NCBI RefSeq assembly: GCF_001402915.1
Contig: NZ_CP012945.1
Coordinates: forward strand, 3,759,501 to 3,823,500
Origin: Devosia sp. A16
GTDB taxonomy: Bacteria > Pseudomonadota > Alphaproteobacteria > Rhizobiales > Devosiaceae
Direction: 5' to 3'
Length of the DNA stretch: 64,000 nucleotides
The notes beneath the pieces were generated by a model, which was given only the letters and a program-made list of their open reading frames with translations, did not search any database and was not told where the DNA came from. This document shows positions 24,415-33,658 of the stretch, piece after piece (positions within the stretch are counted from its first letter, which is position 1; each line of letters starts with the position of its first letter). The translations under genes were made by a program, and so were the position numbers.

Positions 24415-26907
24415 ATGGCGAAGAGCAAGACGGCGGTGGTGCCCGCTACGACTGGCTACAGCGAACTCGATCTCGCGGGGCAGTTCCAGCTGACCTCGCC
24501 CAAACTGAAGCTCAAGGCGCCGATCACCCTGCCGGGCGACGTGCACACCGCATTGCTTGACGCCAACGAGATACCTGATCCGTATTTCGGCCAGAACGAA
24601 GTCGACGTCATGTGGGTCAACAAGACCCCCTGGACGGTGGAGCGGAAGTTCGAAGCGGCGTCCGTCGATATCGACGGCTACCTGACGCTGACGCTCGAAA
24701 ACGTCGACACTGTCGCCACGGTGATCCTCAACGGCGAGGCGATCGCCGAGACGCAGAACCAGTTTATCCGCTACGACATCGACGTCACCGGCAAGGTGAA
24801 GATCGGGGTGAACACGCTCCGCATCGAGTTTGCGGTGACCCGCGACGTCGCCAAGGCCCGCGCCGACGCACATCCGTTCCCGATCCCGTTCACTTACAAC
24901 TACCTCTCGAACGGCCTCGAGGGCGTACATATGAACTTCGTGCGCAAGGCCGCATGCCACGCCGGCTGGGACTGGGGCATCTGCCTGATGCCGACGGGCG
25001 TATATGGCCGCATGGTGATCCGGCGCTCGAAGCTGGCGCGGCAGGAGAGCGTCACCGTCGAGCAGGCGCACGGCAGGAAATCGGTCGAACTCTCGATAAC
25101 GACTCGGGTTTTCGCCTTCGCTGAAGGCTCGGTCGAACTGATGCACGAGATCGACGGGCAGAAGCTCGCCGACAAGGTGGTGGTGCGGCCGGGCGAGAAT
25201 GTCTTCACCCACAACCTCACCATCAGGAACCCAAAGCTCTGGTGGCCTAACGGGCAAGGCGAGCAGCCGCTCTACGAACTCTGGACCACGCTCGACGGCG
25301 AGGTGACCAAGCGCAGGCTCGGGTTGCGCAAGCTCGAGTGGCTGGTCGAGAAGGACGAGATCGACCACAGCTTCAAGGTGCGGATCAACGGCCGCGACAT
25401 CTCGATGTTCGGCGCCAACTGGATCCCCGCCGACGCCATCCCGTCGCGCATCACCCCAGACACGGTTCGCGACCTGCTGGAAAGCGCCAAGGCCGTGAAC
25501 ATGAACATGCTCCGCATCTGGGGCGGCGGGCAGTACGAGCCGGATTATTTCTACGAGATGTGCGACGAGCTGGGCATCCTGATCTGGCACGACTTCATGT
25601 TCGCGTGCATGAGCTACCCGTCCGATCGCGCCTTCCTCGCCGACGTGCGAACCGAGATCACCCAGCAGGTCCGCCGTCTCAGCCACCACGCTTCGATTGC
25701 GCTCTGGTGCGGCGACAACGAGGTGATCGGCTCGCTCCACTGGTATCCCGAGACCAAGGCGGCGCCGGAGCGCTATGTGGCCAATTACGACCGGCTCAAC
25801 TCGATGCTCGGCTACATCGTCGAGGACGAGGATCCGACCCGCCGCTTCTGGCCGTCCTCGCCGTCGCTCGGCTACATGGATTATTCCGATGGCTGGCTGA
25901 TGGATACGCGCGGCGACACCCACTACTGGAGCGTCTGGCACTCGGCCAAGGATTTCTCCGCCTATCGCGACGTGAACCCGCGCTTCGCCTCGGAGTTCGG
26001 CTTCCAGAGCTTCACCTCGATGAACGTCATCGAGAGTTTCACCACCCCGGCCGACCGCAACCCGACCTCGCCGGTGATGGAGGCGCACCAGCGCAATACC
26101 GGCGGCAACTCGCGCATCCTCGAAACCATGACGCGCTATTTCCGCTTCCCCTCGGGCTTCGAGAACATGGTGTTCCTGAGCCAGATCCAGCAGGGCCTCG
26201 CCATCAAGACCGCCATCGAGTACTGGCGCTCCACCAAGCCGCGCTGCATGGGTACGCTCTACTGGCAGATCAACGACGTCTATCCGGTCGCCAGCTGGTC
26301 GAGCCTCGACTATGGCGGGCAATGGAAGCTGCTGCACTACATGGCCAAGCGCTTCTACAACCCCATCAACGTTGTGGCCGTGCCGGACGGCGACACCATC
26401 CTGCTCAAGGCCATCAACGACACCGCCGAAAAGGTTGAAATCGCACTGGAAGTCCAGGCCGTGGATGCCAACGGCAAGGCGCGCATAATCGCCACCGCCA
26501 GGGTCAAGACCAACCCCGACAAGGCGGTGGTCGCGACCAAACTGAAGCTTGCGGACCTCGGCCCCAACGAGTTCCTGTTCTTCTCCTGGACCGCCGAGGA
26601 CGGCAAGCTCCTGGGGGAGAACGACTACTTCCCCAAGGCGTACAAGGCCTACGAGTTGGGCGAAGCGAAGGTGAAAGCGAGCTGGTCGGGCGGCGACAAG
26701 GCGCCGGTGTTGACGCTCAGCGCCGACAAGCCGGCGGTGTTCGTGACGGCGACGGTGGATGTGCCGGGCTACTTCTCCGACAACGCCGTGACGCTGCTGC
26801 CTGGGCGTGAGGTGAAGCTGAGCTTCACACCGCGCAAGGGCGCGAAGGTGACCAGGGACGTTTTGGCCAAGGGGCTGAAGGTCGGGCACCTGCGGCAGAC
26901 GTACTAG
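24415..26907 (+). CDS. GH2 beta-mannosidase
   Basis: Hydrolyses terminal beta-mannosyl residues. 830 residues from the ATG at 24415 with GGAGGAA upstream. No signal peptide, so it acts on imported mannosides in the cytoplasm. Order: N-terminal sugar-binding jelly roll (FQLTSPKLKLKAPITLPGDV, HAGWDWGICLMPTGVYG), immunoglobulin-like domain, TIM barrel. The acid/base is Glu436 (WCGDNEVIGS) and the nucleophile Glu527 (FASEFGFQSF). WGGGQYEPDYFYEMCDELGI is the typical mannosidase barrel segment. No sugar transporter is adjacent. Confidence 0.93.
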   Translation: MAKSKTAVVPATTGYSELDLAGQFQLTSPKLKLKAPITLPGDVHTALLDANEIPDPYFGQNEVDVMWVNKTPWTVERKFEAASVDIDGYLTLTLENVDTVATVILNGEAIAETQNQFIRYDIDVTGKVKIGVNTLRIEFAVTRDVAKARADAHPFPIPFTYNYLSNGLEGVHMNFVRKAACHAGWDWGICLMPTGVYGRMVIRRSKLARQESVTVEQAHGRKSVELSITTRVFAFAEGSVELMHEIDGQKLADKVVVRPGENVFTHNLTIRNPKLWWPNGQGEQPLYELWTTLDGEVTKRRLGLRKLEWLVEKDEIDHSFKVRINGRDISMFGANWIPADAIPSRITPDTVRDLLESAKAVNMNMLRIWGGGQYEPDYFYEMCDELGILIWHDFMFACMSYPSDRAFLADVRTEITQQVRRLSHHASIALWCGDNEVIGSLHWYPETKAAPERYVANYDRLNSMLGYIVEDEDPTRRFWPSSPSLGYMDYSDGWLMDTRGDTHYWSVWHSAKDFSAYRDVNPRFASEFGFQSFTSMNVIESFTTPADRNPTSPVMEAHQRNTGGNSRILETMTRYFRFPSGFENMVFLSQIQQGLAIKTAIEYWRSTKPRCMGTLYWQINDVYPVASWSSLDYGGQWKLLHYMAKRFYNPINVVAVPDGDTILLKAINDTAEKVEIALEVQAVDANGKARIIATARVKTNPDKAVVATKLKLADLGPNEFLFFSWTAEDGKLLGENDYFPKAYKAYELGEAKVKASWSGGDKAPVLTLSADKPAVFVTATVDVPGYFSDNAVTLLPGREVKLSFTPRKGAKVTRDVLAKGLKVGHLRQTY

Positions 26908-26920
26908 CCCATATTGATAG

Positions 26921-27045
26921 AGACGGCCCCCTCCCAGTCTCCCCCATAAAGGGGGAGGTGAAGGTCGAGGCTCTGTCTTCGATCGCGCCAAATGAACCGG
27001 CGGGGCACCTCCCCCTTCATGGGGGAGGATGGGAGGGGGCCGTCT
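26921..27045. repeat. 125-bp palindromic element, copy A
   Basis: Bounded by perfect 16-base inverted ends AGACGGCCCCCTCCCA and TGGGAGGGGGCCGTCT. Inside each end is a CTCCCCC...GGGGGAG hairpin, and between them a unique spacer with GTCGAGGCTCTGTCTTCGATCG-type sequence (26967-26988). The element at 60724-60847 is the same sequence in reverse orientation. It lies between convergent genes. No coding capacity. Confidence 0.85.
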
Positions 27046-27059
27046 GCCGGCGGTTGTCC

Positions 27060-28049
27060 CTACGGCACCAGCACAATCTTCCCCACCGATCCCCGACTTT
27101 CGATCAACCGGTGCGCCTCTGCCGCATCAGCCAAAGCAAACCTGTGGCGGATATCGACACTAAGCGAGCCGTCTACTACCGCTCCGAACAATCGCTGATA
27201 CGACGCCCTTAGCGCTGGCCCACGCCGCGTGGGATCGCCGAGCAGCGACCAGAGCGAGAAGCCGGCGATGGTCTGCGCTGCGGCGGTGACACCGGCCATC
27301 TGTGTGGGGCTGAAGCTCGGGTAGATCCCGCTCGCGCCGCCATAGACCACATAGCGCCCTTCCGGCGCCAGCAGGGGCAGGCTCGCCGCGGTGATCTCGC
27401 CACCCGCCGCATCGAAGATCACGTCATAGGGACCGGGTGCCTCGGCAGCCCAGGCCGGTGTCGTCGACACCACCACCTGATCCGCACCGGCCGCCATCGC
27501 CGCGTTGCGTTTCGCCGCACTGCCCACTGTGCCGACGATCGCGCGGGCGCCGGCAAGCCGGGCCAGCCGCACCAGCAATTGCCCGACCCCGCCGGCGGCC
27601 GAATGTACCAGCACCGACTTGCCTGCGACCGGGTTGCGCGACAGGAGCTGTTCCGCCGTCAGCCCCTGCACGGCTAGCCCAACCGCCGCATCGAACGACA
27701 CCTCGTCCGGCAGCTTGAACGTCACGTCGGCGGAAATCGCCACGAACTCGGCATAGCCGCCATCGAGCCGCGGCTCAGCGAAGATCGCACCCAGCACCCG
27801 GTCACCAACTGCCAGCCCGCCAGCGCCTGCGCCGACTGCCGCCACGGTCCCCGCCACCTCGCCGCCGGGAATGAACGGCATCGGCAACTCCAGCCCGGAG
27901 CGGCCGGCGCGGATGATCGCGTCGCCCAGATTGAGCCCGATCGCCGCCACCTTGATCAGCACCTGGCCCGGCGCGGCGGCCGGTGTTGGCGCCTCCGTCA
28001 AACGCAGCTCTTCAGGACCGCCGAACGCCGAAAACGACACAACCTTCAT
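27060..28049 (-). CDS. Quinone oxidoreductase-like NADPH dehydrogenase (MDR superfamily)
   Basis: 329 residues from an ATG at 28049 with GGAGG eight bases upstream. Medium-chain reductase of the zeta-crystallin/QOR type: MKVVSFSAFGGPEELRLTEA start, GroES-like domain with FIPGGEVAGTVAAVG, and the nucleotide fold motif VLVHSAAGGVGQLLVRLA. No structural or catalytic zinc ligands, as expected for quinone reductases. It is divergent from an HxlR regulator that probably controls it; HxlR proteins often sense quinones or electrophiles. Confidence 0.9.
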   Translation of the reverse strand: MKVVSFSAFGGPEELRLTEAPTPAAAPGQVLIKVAAIGLNLGDAIIRAGRSGLELPMPFIPGGEVAGTVAAVGAGAGGLAVGDRVLGAIFAEPRLDGGYAEFVAISADVTFKLPDEVSFDAAVGLAVQGLTAEQLLSRNPVAGKSVLVHSAAGGVGQLLVRLARLAGARAIVGTVGSAAKRNAAMAAGADQVVVSTTPAWAAEAPGPYDVIFDAAGGEITAASLPLLAPEGRYVVYGGASGIYPSFSPTQMAGVTAAAQTIAGFSLWSLLGDPTRRGPALRASYQRLFGAVVDGSLSVDIRHRFALADAAEAHRLIESRGSVGKIVLVP

Positions 28050-28087
28050 GGGAAAGCCTCCTTGTTGAAGGCGTTCCTTGTTCCGAT

Positions 28088-28102
28088 ATCGAACCTTGCC
28101 CG
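28088..28102. promoter_or_regulatory. Near-palindrome in the HxlR/QOR divergent region
   Basis: The line tgttccgatatcgaacct contains a perfect CGATATCG core flanked by GTTC and GAAC, offset by one base. Its place between the two divergent starts suggests an operator, but the dyad is short. Confidence 0.35.
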
Positions 28103-28155
28103 CTACAGACTTTCTGGTGTCATACGCACCGTCGGGTGCGCTTGGAGAACCCGCG

Positions 28156-28536
28156 ATGAACCGTCTCTCGACCTGGCCGCTCGAACGCACCCTGCAGATC
28201 ATCGGCGGCCGCTGGAAGCTCTACATCCTGTTCCATGTGCTGGCCGGGCCGCAGCGTCTGTCGCAACTGCAACGCGGCATTCCCGGCATCTCCCAAAAGG
28301 TGCTGGTGCAGCAGTTGCGCGAGATGGAGGAGCACGGCCTGATCACCCGGAAGGTCTTCGCCGCGGCGCCGCCGCATGTCGAGTACAGCGCCACCGAGCT
28401 CGGCCTGTCGCTGGCCCCGCTGATGGACAATCTGCAGAACTGGGGCATCCGCCACGCCAAGGCCACCGGAGACCACGCCCGCATGGTCTATTGCGACGGC
28501 TTTGCGGCCGAAAACCGTGCGGCGACGGCCGCCTGA
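28156..28536 (+). CDS. HxlR-family transcriptional regulator
   Basis: 126 residues from the ATG at 28156. The winged helix is typical of HxlR: WPLERTLQIIGGRWKLYILF, GPQRLSQLQRGIPGISQKVL, VQQLREMEEHGLITR, VEYSATELGLSLAPLMDNLQ. The cysteine used by some redox-sensing HxlR proteins near the N-terminus is absent. The 106-base divergent region to the quinone oxidoreductase holds GTTCCGATATCGAAC, a near palindrome that could be its operator. Confidence 0.9.
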   Translation: MNRLSTWPLERTLQIIGGRWKLYILFHVLAGPQRLSQLQRGIPGISQKVLVQQLREMEEHGLITRKVFAAAPPHVEYSATELGLSLAPLMDNLQNWGIRHAKATGDHARMVYCDGFAAENRAATAA

Positions 28537-28587
28537 ACGGTTGACCTTGCTGCGCTCCGGCTCGACAATCACGCTAGGAGATTGCGC

Positions 28588-29109
28588 GTGACCAACAGCG
28601 AACGACTTGCCCTGGGACTGATCGTCATCGGCGTCTTGAGCCGGCTGATCCCCCACCCGCCCAATGTCACGGCGGTGGTCGGCGTGAGCCTCCTCGGTGC
28701 CTACGCCATCCGCACTCCATGGCTGGCGGCGCTGATTCCGGTTGCAGTGATGGCGCTCGCCGACCTCGCGCTCGGCTGGCATGGCTCGGCCCTGTTCACC
28801 TATGCCGGCATGCTGGCCGGCGCGCTGATCGGGCGCGGCCTGCTGCGGCAGCTCTCGGTGCTCCGGCTCGGCAGCGCGGCCTTCCTCACCAGCCTGGCCT
28901 TTTTCCTCATCTCGAACTTCGGCGTCTATCTCGGCGGCTACTATGGCTTCGGGCTCGATGGCTTGGTGGCCTGCTACGTCGCAGCAATCCCGTTCTGGGG
29001 TTTGAGCCTTGTCGGCGATCTCGGCTCCACCGCGATCCTGTTTGCGTTGTTCGTCCTCGCCCGCCGTTTCGTCGAACGTGACCCCGGCGCCGCAGCCGCC
29101 AGACTTTAG
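28588..29109 (+). CDS. DUF6580-type integral membrane protein
   Basis: 173 residues, about five membrane segments (LALGLIVIGVLSRLIPHPPN, FTYAGMLAGALIGRGLL, SAAFLTSLAFFLISNFGVYL). The motif RLIPHPPNVTAV near the first helix and SNFGVYLGGYYG are typical of this uncharacterised family, which resembles ECF-transporter substrate-binding components in layout. The GTG at 28588 has TAGGAG seven bases upstream. No vitamin gene or ECF ATPase is adjacent. Confidence 0.65.
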   Translation: MTNSERLALGLIVIGVLSRLIPHPPNVTAVVGVSLLGAYAIRTPWLAALIPVAVMALADLALGWHGSALFTYAGMLAGALIGRGLLRQLSVLRLGSAAFLTSLAFFLISNFGVYLGGYYGFGLDGLVACYVAAIPFWGLSLVGDLGSTAILFALFVLARRFVERDPGAAAARL

Positions 29110-29212
29110 TCCAACTGAACCAATTGCAGCCGCCTCGCCATTGACAGGCTGGTCGGCTGCGCCTTTTGGTGCGGGTGCTGCCGCATCCCTCGGCGGCGCT
29201 TCGGACCCGTCA

Positions 29213-30124
29213 ATGACTTCCACCATCGCCCCCGTCGAGGAGCGCCGCAATTTCGGCATCGGCCTGCTGCTGTTCAGCCAGCTGTTCTTCGCCACGCTCG
29301 ACACCTCGGCCAAGTATCTCGGTTTCATCGGGCTGCCGCTGACGCAGATCGTCTTCATCCGCTACGCCATCCACGTGGCGCTGGCGATCGCCCTGTTCCT
29401 GCCGTTCCAGCGCAGCCTGTTCGTCAGCCGGAACTGGAAGCTGCAACTGATGCGCGGCCTTTGCCTGCTCGGAGTGACGGCGGCCAATTTCGGCGCCATG
29501 CAGTTCCTGCCGCTGACGGTCACCGGCGCGCTGATGTTCACCATGCCGCTGATGGTTACCGCGCTCTCCGGTCCGCTGCTCGGCGAAAAGATCGGCTGGC
29601 GGCGTTGGGCGGCGGTGGGCGTCGGCTTCATCGGCATCCTGATCATCGTCCGGCCGGGCACCGCGGCCTTCCACCCGGCCTCCCTGATCTGCCTTGCTGG
29701 CGCGCTCTGCGCTGCGTTCTACGGCATCATCACCCGCAAGCTCGCCGGCGTCGATTCCGCCGCGACGCAGCAGGTCTACTCCGGCCTGATCGCGCTCACC
29801 TGCATCACCCCGTTCGCCTTCAACGGCTGGGTCTGGCCGAGCGACGGGGCAGGGTGGTTCGCCTTCATCGCCATCGGCGTCACCGGAATGATCGCGCACC
29901 AGCTCAACACCATCGCGCACCGCTTTGCGCCGCCCTCGACGCTGGCGCCGTTCAGCTACACCGAACTGCTGCTGCTGGCGCTCGCCAGCTGGCTGATCTT
30001 TTCCGAACCCCCCGATGCCTGGTTCTTCCTCGGCGCTCCGATCATCATCGGTTCGGGCATCTATATCTGGCTGCGCGAGCGCCAGCTCAACCGGCCGACC
30101 ACCGTCGAGCCGGTGGAGGATTGA
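29213..30124 (+). CDS. EamA/DMT-family transporter (first of a tandem pair)
   Basis: 303 residues with ten predicted membrane helices in two EamA repeats (GIGLLLFSQLFFATLDTSAK and ICLAGALCAAFYGIITRKLA). The ATG at 29213 is chosen because the family starts shortly before the first helix; the frame is open much further upstream. DMT proteins export amino acids, metabolites or drugs; the substrate is unknown. The next gene, a paralogue, starts two bases after the stop. Confidence 0.88.
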   Translation: MTSTIAPVEERRNFGIGLLLFSQLFFATLDTSAKYLGFIGLPLTQIVFIRYAIHVALAIALFLPFQRSLFVSRNWKLQLMRGLCLLGVTAANFGAMQFLPLTVTGALMFTMPLMVTALSGPLLGEKIGWRRWAAVGVGFIGILIIVRPGTAAFHPASLICLAGALCAAFYGIITRKLAGVDSAATQQVYSGLIALTCITPFAFNGWVWPSDGAGWFAFIAIGVTGMIAHQLNTIAHRFAPPSTLAPFSYTELLLLALASWLIFSEPPDAWFFLGAPIIIGSGIYIWLRERQLNRPTTVEPVED

Positions 30125-30126
30125 GC

Positions 30127-31044
30127 ATGGCCAGCCCGGTAAAGCCCGTCGAGGATCGCCGCCCCTTCGCCATCGGCCTGATGGTGGCGGCGCTGTTCTG
30201 CTACACGGTGATCGACAGTTGCGCCAAACTCATGGTGCAGGCCGGGCTGCCGCCGATGGAGGTGGTGTTCGTCCGCTATGCCGGCCAGTTCATCCTGGTG
30301 CTGGCTTTCTTCCTGCCGCGCGAGGGCAGGGCGCTGGTGGCGACGCGCAACCTGAAGCTCGAGGTCGGGCGCGGGCTGTTCCTGCTCGGCTCGACCATCT
30401 TCAACTTCATTGCCGTGGTCTACCTGCCGCTGACCATCACCTCGGCGATTTCCTTCACCATGCCGCTGCTCCTGTGCGCCCTGTCGATCCCACTCTTGGG
30501 CGAAACAGTGGGCTGGCGCCGGTGGCTGGCGATCGGCGTCGGCTTCTTGGGCGTGATGATCATCGTACGGCCCGGCACCGAGGCATTCCATCCCGCGGTG
30601 CTGCTGTCTCTTGGCACTGCGGTCTGCGCCGCCCTCTACAACCTCTCGACCCGCGGCCTCGCCGGCGTCGACAGCACCTCGACGCAACAGTTCTATGCGG
30701 CGGGCGTGGCGACGGTCTGTGTGCTGCCCTTCTCGCTGGGTGGCTGGGTCTGGCCAACCGATCCGCTGATCTGGTTTTGCTTCGCCGTCATCGGCTTCGC
30801 CGCGCTGATCGGGCACCTGTTCATCACCACCGCCCACCGTTACGCTCCGGCCTCGGTACTGGCGCCGTTCGGCTACCTGCAGATTTTCTTCATGACTGGT
30901 GCCAGTTGGCTGGTCTTCAACCAGCCGCCGGACATCTGGATCTATGTCGGTGCGCCGATCGTCATGGCCTCCGGCCTCTACATCTGGCTGCGCGAGCGCC
31001 AGTTGGCGAAAAGCCTTCTCACCGACGTGGCGGTGCAGGACTAG
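30127..31044 (+). CDS. EamA/DMT-family transporter (second of a tandem pair)
   Basis: 305 residues, ten predicted helices, aligned along its whole length with the preceding gene (AIGLMVAALFCYTVIDSCAK, LPLTITSAISFTMPLLLCAL, GWRRWLAIGVGFLGVMIIVR, YIWLRERQL at the end). The close spacing and similarity show tandem duplication, and the two may form a heterodimer. It overlaps the end of the convergent ccdB gene by four bases. Confidence 0.88.
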   Translation: MASPVKPVEDRRPFAIGLMVAALFCYTVIDSCAKLMVQAGLPPMEVVFVRYAGQFILVLAFFLPREGRALVATRNLKLEVGRGLFLLGSTIFNFIAVVYLPLTITSAISFTMPLLLCALSIPLLGETVGWRRWLAIGVGFLGVMIIVRPGTEAFHPAVLLSLGTAVCAALYNLSTRGLAGVDSTSTQQFYAAGVATVCVLPFSLGGWVWPTDPLIWFCFAVIGFAALIGHLFITTAHRYAPASVLAPFGYLQIFFMTGASWLVFNQPPDIWIYVGAPIVMASGLYIWLRERQLAKSLLTDVAVQD

Positions 31045-31337
31045 AAGCCGTTGAAGAGCATGTCGTAGGCCGACTTAATCTCGTCATAGTGGCGGTCGAG
31101 GTTGTCGACCTTGCTGTTCAGTTCGGGCGTATCGACGGCAATGACGAACTGCGTGACCATGATGTAAGTTACCCCTTCGATCTGGACCTGCGGATTCAGC
31201 AGCTTGTGCCGGACGGGGGCAATACTCGGTGGCATGAGCGGAACCACAACACGGCTATCGAAGCCGCTCAGCAGATCAGTTTGGACATCGACCACGAGTT
31301 CGCCGTCTGCAAGTCTATACACGTCGAACTGTGCCAT
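31041..31337 (-). CDS. ccdB: CcdB-type gyrase-poisoning toxin
   Basis: 98 residues, the length and motif layout of CcdB: MAQFDVYRL start, LVVDVQTDLL, RVVVPLMPP, KLLNPQVQIEG, VTQFVIAVDTPEL, and an aromatic/hydrophobic C-terminus (YDMLFNGF, where F-plasmid CcdB has its gyrase-contacting tail). Members of the family trap DNA gyrase. The start overlaps the antitoxin stop by one base. The C-terminal WGI of F-plasmid CcdB is replaced by NGF here, so its potency is uncertain. Confidence 0.9.
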   Translation of the reverse strand: MAQFDVYRLADGELVVDVQTDLLSGFDSRVVVPLMPPSIAPVRHKLLNPQVQIEGVTYIMVTQFVIAVDTPELNSKVDNLDRHYDEIKSAYDMLFNGF

Positions 31338-31558
31338 CAGAACGAGCGATACTTGCGCATGGGAAGCCCATTGCGGGCGATGTACTCGTTGGTGCTGCGC
31401 ACCACCTCCGCATTCTCCTCGGTCCATCGTTTGGCCTTTTCTGCGGCCAGTACCCGACGGATACCCAGTTCGGCGGCCTGCGAGATGTTGATGTGCAGCT
31501 CCTTCGCCTCATCAAGCAACGCGCTATCGATCGAGAGGTTGGCGGCTCGTCGCGACAT
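31337..31558 (-). CDS. ccdA: CcdA-type antitoxin
   Basis: 73 residues from an ATG at 31558 with AGGAG seven bases upstream. The N-terminal ribbon-helix-helix (RRAANLSIDSALLDEAKELH, INISQAAELGIRRVL) binds DNA. The C-terminal acidic, Trp-containing tail (KRWTEENAEVVRSTNEYIAR, then NGLPMRKYRSF) is the typical CcdB-neutralising segment. Its TGA overlaps the ccdB ATG. Confidence 0.92.
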   Translation of the reverse strand: MSRRAANLSIDSALLDEAKELHINISQAAELGIRRVLAAEKAKRWTEENAEVVRSTNEYIARNGLPMRKYRSF

Positions 31559-31613
31559 TGACGGCTCCTGCAGGTGGACATGCGCATAAACATGCGCATG
31601 CCGATGGTTATCG

Positions 31614-31916
31614 TCAATCCTCGCGCCCGAACACCTTGCGCAACTCGTCCTTGGCGTCTTCGAGCACCTGCCGGTGTTTCTCGCTGAGGTTCTTGCCGGC
31701 CCGGTTGATGTAGAAGGTGAGCATCGACATGGCCGATTGGTAGGGCTCGGATTTGCGCCGCTTGCTGCGTTCGGCCGAGCGCTTGAGCGACAGCGCGATG
31801 GCGTGCGGGTCGTCCTGCTCGAACACCCCATCCTCGAGGTCCATCGCATCCGAGTGTTCGGTCACTTCCGCGGACCATTTCTCGCCCTTGTGGTGCTGGT
31901 GATGCTGGGTAGCCAT
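31614..31916 (-). CDS. DUF3175 protein
   Basis: 100 residues, highly charged, with the DUF3175 core (KWSAEVTEHSDAMDLEDGVF, DPHAIALSLKRSAERSKRRK, SAMSMLTFYINRAGKNLS). Ribosome site AAAGGAGG five bases before the ATG is strong. It begins 27 bases after the last metal transporter gene, so it may be in that operon. Function is unknown. Confidence 0.85.
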   Translation of the reverse strand: MATQHHQHHKGEKWSAEVTEHSDAMDLEDGVFEQDDPHAIALSLKRSAERSKRRKSEPYQSAMSMLTFYINRAGKNLSEKHRQVLEDAKDELRKVFGRED

Positions 31917-31943
31917 TGCCGCCTCCTTTCGAGTGGGTATTGG

Positions 31944-32801
31944 CTAATCCTGCTGCCTTGCCTGGGTTCCGCGTCGCAGCAATCCGCCGCTCGTCGCGAA
32001 CAGCAGCGCCAGGAGGAACACAGCGCTCTGGATCAGCACGATGCACGGACCTGTTGCGCCATTGATGCTGAAGCTGATCAGCGTGCCCAGGACGCCCGAG
32101 CCGATGGCGACGGTCATGGCGATGGCGAGCATCGCCTCGAAGCGCTTGGCCAGCAGGAAGCCGATGGCGCCGGGGGCGATCAGCATGGCGACGACGAGGA
32201 TGATGCCGACCGCCTTGAGCGAGGCGACGATGGTAATCGAGAGCAGAGCCAACAGGCCGTAATGCAGCAGCTTCACCGGCAGTCCGATGGCGCGGGCATG
32301 CTGCGGATCGAAGGCGTAGAGCAGGAAGTCACGGCGCTTGGCGAGAACGATCAGCAGCGTGCCGAGCGCGATCACGGCAGTTTCGATCAGGTCCTGCCAG
32401 GTGACGCCCAACATGTCGCCGAACAGGATATGGCTCAGATGCTGGTCGGTCTCGATGCGGGAGAACAGCACCAGCCCGACGGCAAACATGCCGGTGAAGA
32501 CGATGCCCATGGCGGTGTCTTCCTTGATCCGGCTGTTGTCCTTCAGGTAGCCGGTGCTCACCGCCGCAAACAGGCCGGCGACGAATGCCCCGATGGCGAT
32601 CGGCAGGCCGACCACATAGGCGATGACGATACCGGGCAGCACGGCGTGGGAGATCGCGTCGCCCATCAGCGACCAGCCCTTCAGCACCAGAAAGCACGAG
32701 AGGACCGCCGAGACGGCGCCGACGAGGATCGCGACGATCAGCGCCCGCTGCATGAAGTCGTAAGCCAGGGGCTCGACGAAAAAGGCATGGAGCGCGTCCA
32801 T
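31944..32801 (-). CDS. sitD: Manganese/iron ABC transporter permease (SitD-type)
   Basis: 285 residues with about eight to nine membrane helices of the ABC-3 (zinc/manganese) permease family. Signatures are LVLKGWSLMGDAISHAVLPG near the N-terminus and LSITIVASLKAVGIILVVAM. The ATG overlaps the preceding permease stop by one base (TGATG). Together with the other permease it forms the membrane channel for metal delivered by SitA and powered by SitB. Confidence 0.92.
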   Translation of the reverse strand: MDALHAFFVEPLAYDFMQRALIVAILVGAVSAVLSCFLVLKGWSLMGDAISHAVLPGIVIAYVVGLPIAIGAFVAGLFAAVSTGYLKDNSRIKEDTAMGIVFTGMFAVGLVLFSRIETDQHLSHILFGDMLGVTWQDLIETAVIALGTLLIVLAKRRDFLLYAFDPQHARAIGLPVKLLHYGLLALLSITIVASLKAVGIILVVAMLIAPGAIGFLLAKRFEAMLAIAMTVAIGSGVLGTLISFSINGATGPCIVLIQSAVFLLALLFATSGGLLRRGTQARQQD

Positions 32802-33658
32802 CAGCTCACCCCGGCTTCGCGCAATGCCCGTCGCCGCGCCGCAAGCCGTCCGTGCTTTGGCGCAAGGAAGAAGGCGAGGAGGAACAAAGCCGTCTGCAGG
32901 GAGACGATGACGCCGCCGGTCGCTCCGTCGAGGAAGAAGCTGATATAGGCCCCCACCGCCGCGGTGGTCGAACCGAGGATCACGGCGATGACGAGGAGGG
33001 TGCGGAACCGGTCGGTGAGCAGGTATGCCGTGGCGCCCGGCGTCACCACCATGGCGATGACGAGGATGGCCCCGACCGTCTGCAGCGCGGCGACGGTACA
33101 GGCGGCGAGCAGCGCGAAGAACAGCACCTGCAGCAGGCGCGGATTGAGCCCCACGGTACGCGCATGGTTCTCGTCGAAGAACACCAGCATCAGGTCCTTC
33201 CATTTGAGGATGAGGATCGCCAGCGACACCAGCGCGATGATCACCACCTGGATCACGTCGCCATCCGAAATGCCGAGGATATTGCCCATGACGATCGCCT
33301 GCACGTCGACCGCCGTCGGGTTCAGCGAGACGATGAGCAGGCCGAGTGCGAAGAACGAGGTGAAGATGATGCCGATCACGGCATCCTCCCTGAGCCGGGT
33401 GCGCGTCCGCACCAGCACCATCGCGGCGGCCGCCAGGCCGCCGGCGACGAACGCGCCGGCGGAGTAGGGGAGGCCGAGCAGGTATGCTGTGGCGACGCCC
33501 GGGACTACGGCATGCCCCAGCGCATCGCCGATCAGCGACCAGCCCTTCAGCATCAGGTAGGCCGAAAGGAAGGCGCAGACCGCGCCGACCAGCGCCGACA
33601 CCCACATGGCCTTGACCATGTAGTCATAGGTAAAGGGGACCAGCAGCTCCTCGATCAT
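32801..33658 (-). CDS. sitC: Manganese/iron ABC transporter permease (SitC-type)
   Basis: 285 residues, ABC-3 family, paralogous to the next gene ([40 protein letters not shown]). It overlaps the ATP-binding gene by four bases (ATGA). Two different permease subunits after one ATPase is the SitABCD/YfeABCD arrangement, known to carry Mn(II) and Fe(II). Confidence 0.92.
   Translation of the reverse strand: MIEELLVPFTYDYMVKAMWVSALVGAVCAFLSAYLMLKGWSLIGDALGHAVVPGVATAYLLGLPYSAGAFVAGGLAAAAMVLVRTRTRLREDAVIGIIFTSFFALGLLIVSLNPTAVDVQAIVMGNILGISDGDVIQVVIIALVSLAILILKWKDLMLVFFDENHARTVGLNPRLLQVLFFALLAACTVAALQTVGAILVIAMVVTPGATAYLLTDRFRTLLVIAVILGSTTAAVGAYISFFLDGATGGVIVSLQTALFLLAFFLAPKHGRLAARRRALREAGVS

Noticed and set aside
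31944-33605. Single long permease fusion reading through sitC into sitD
   Set aside because: The first part is out of frame with sitC and gives an Arg-rich shadow; the genuine sitD starts at 32801, overlapping the sitC stop by one base.
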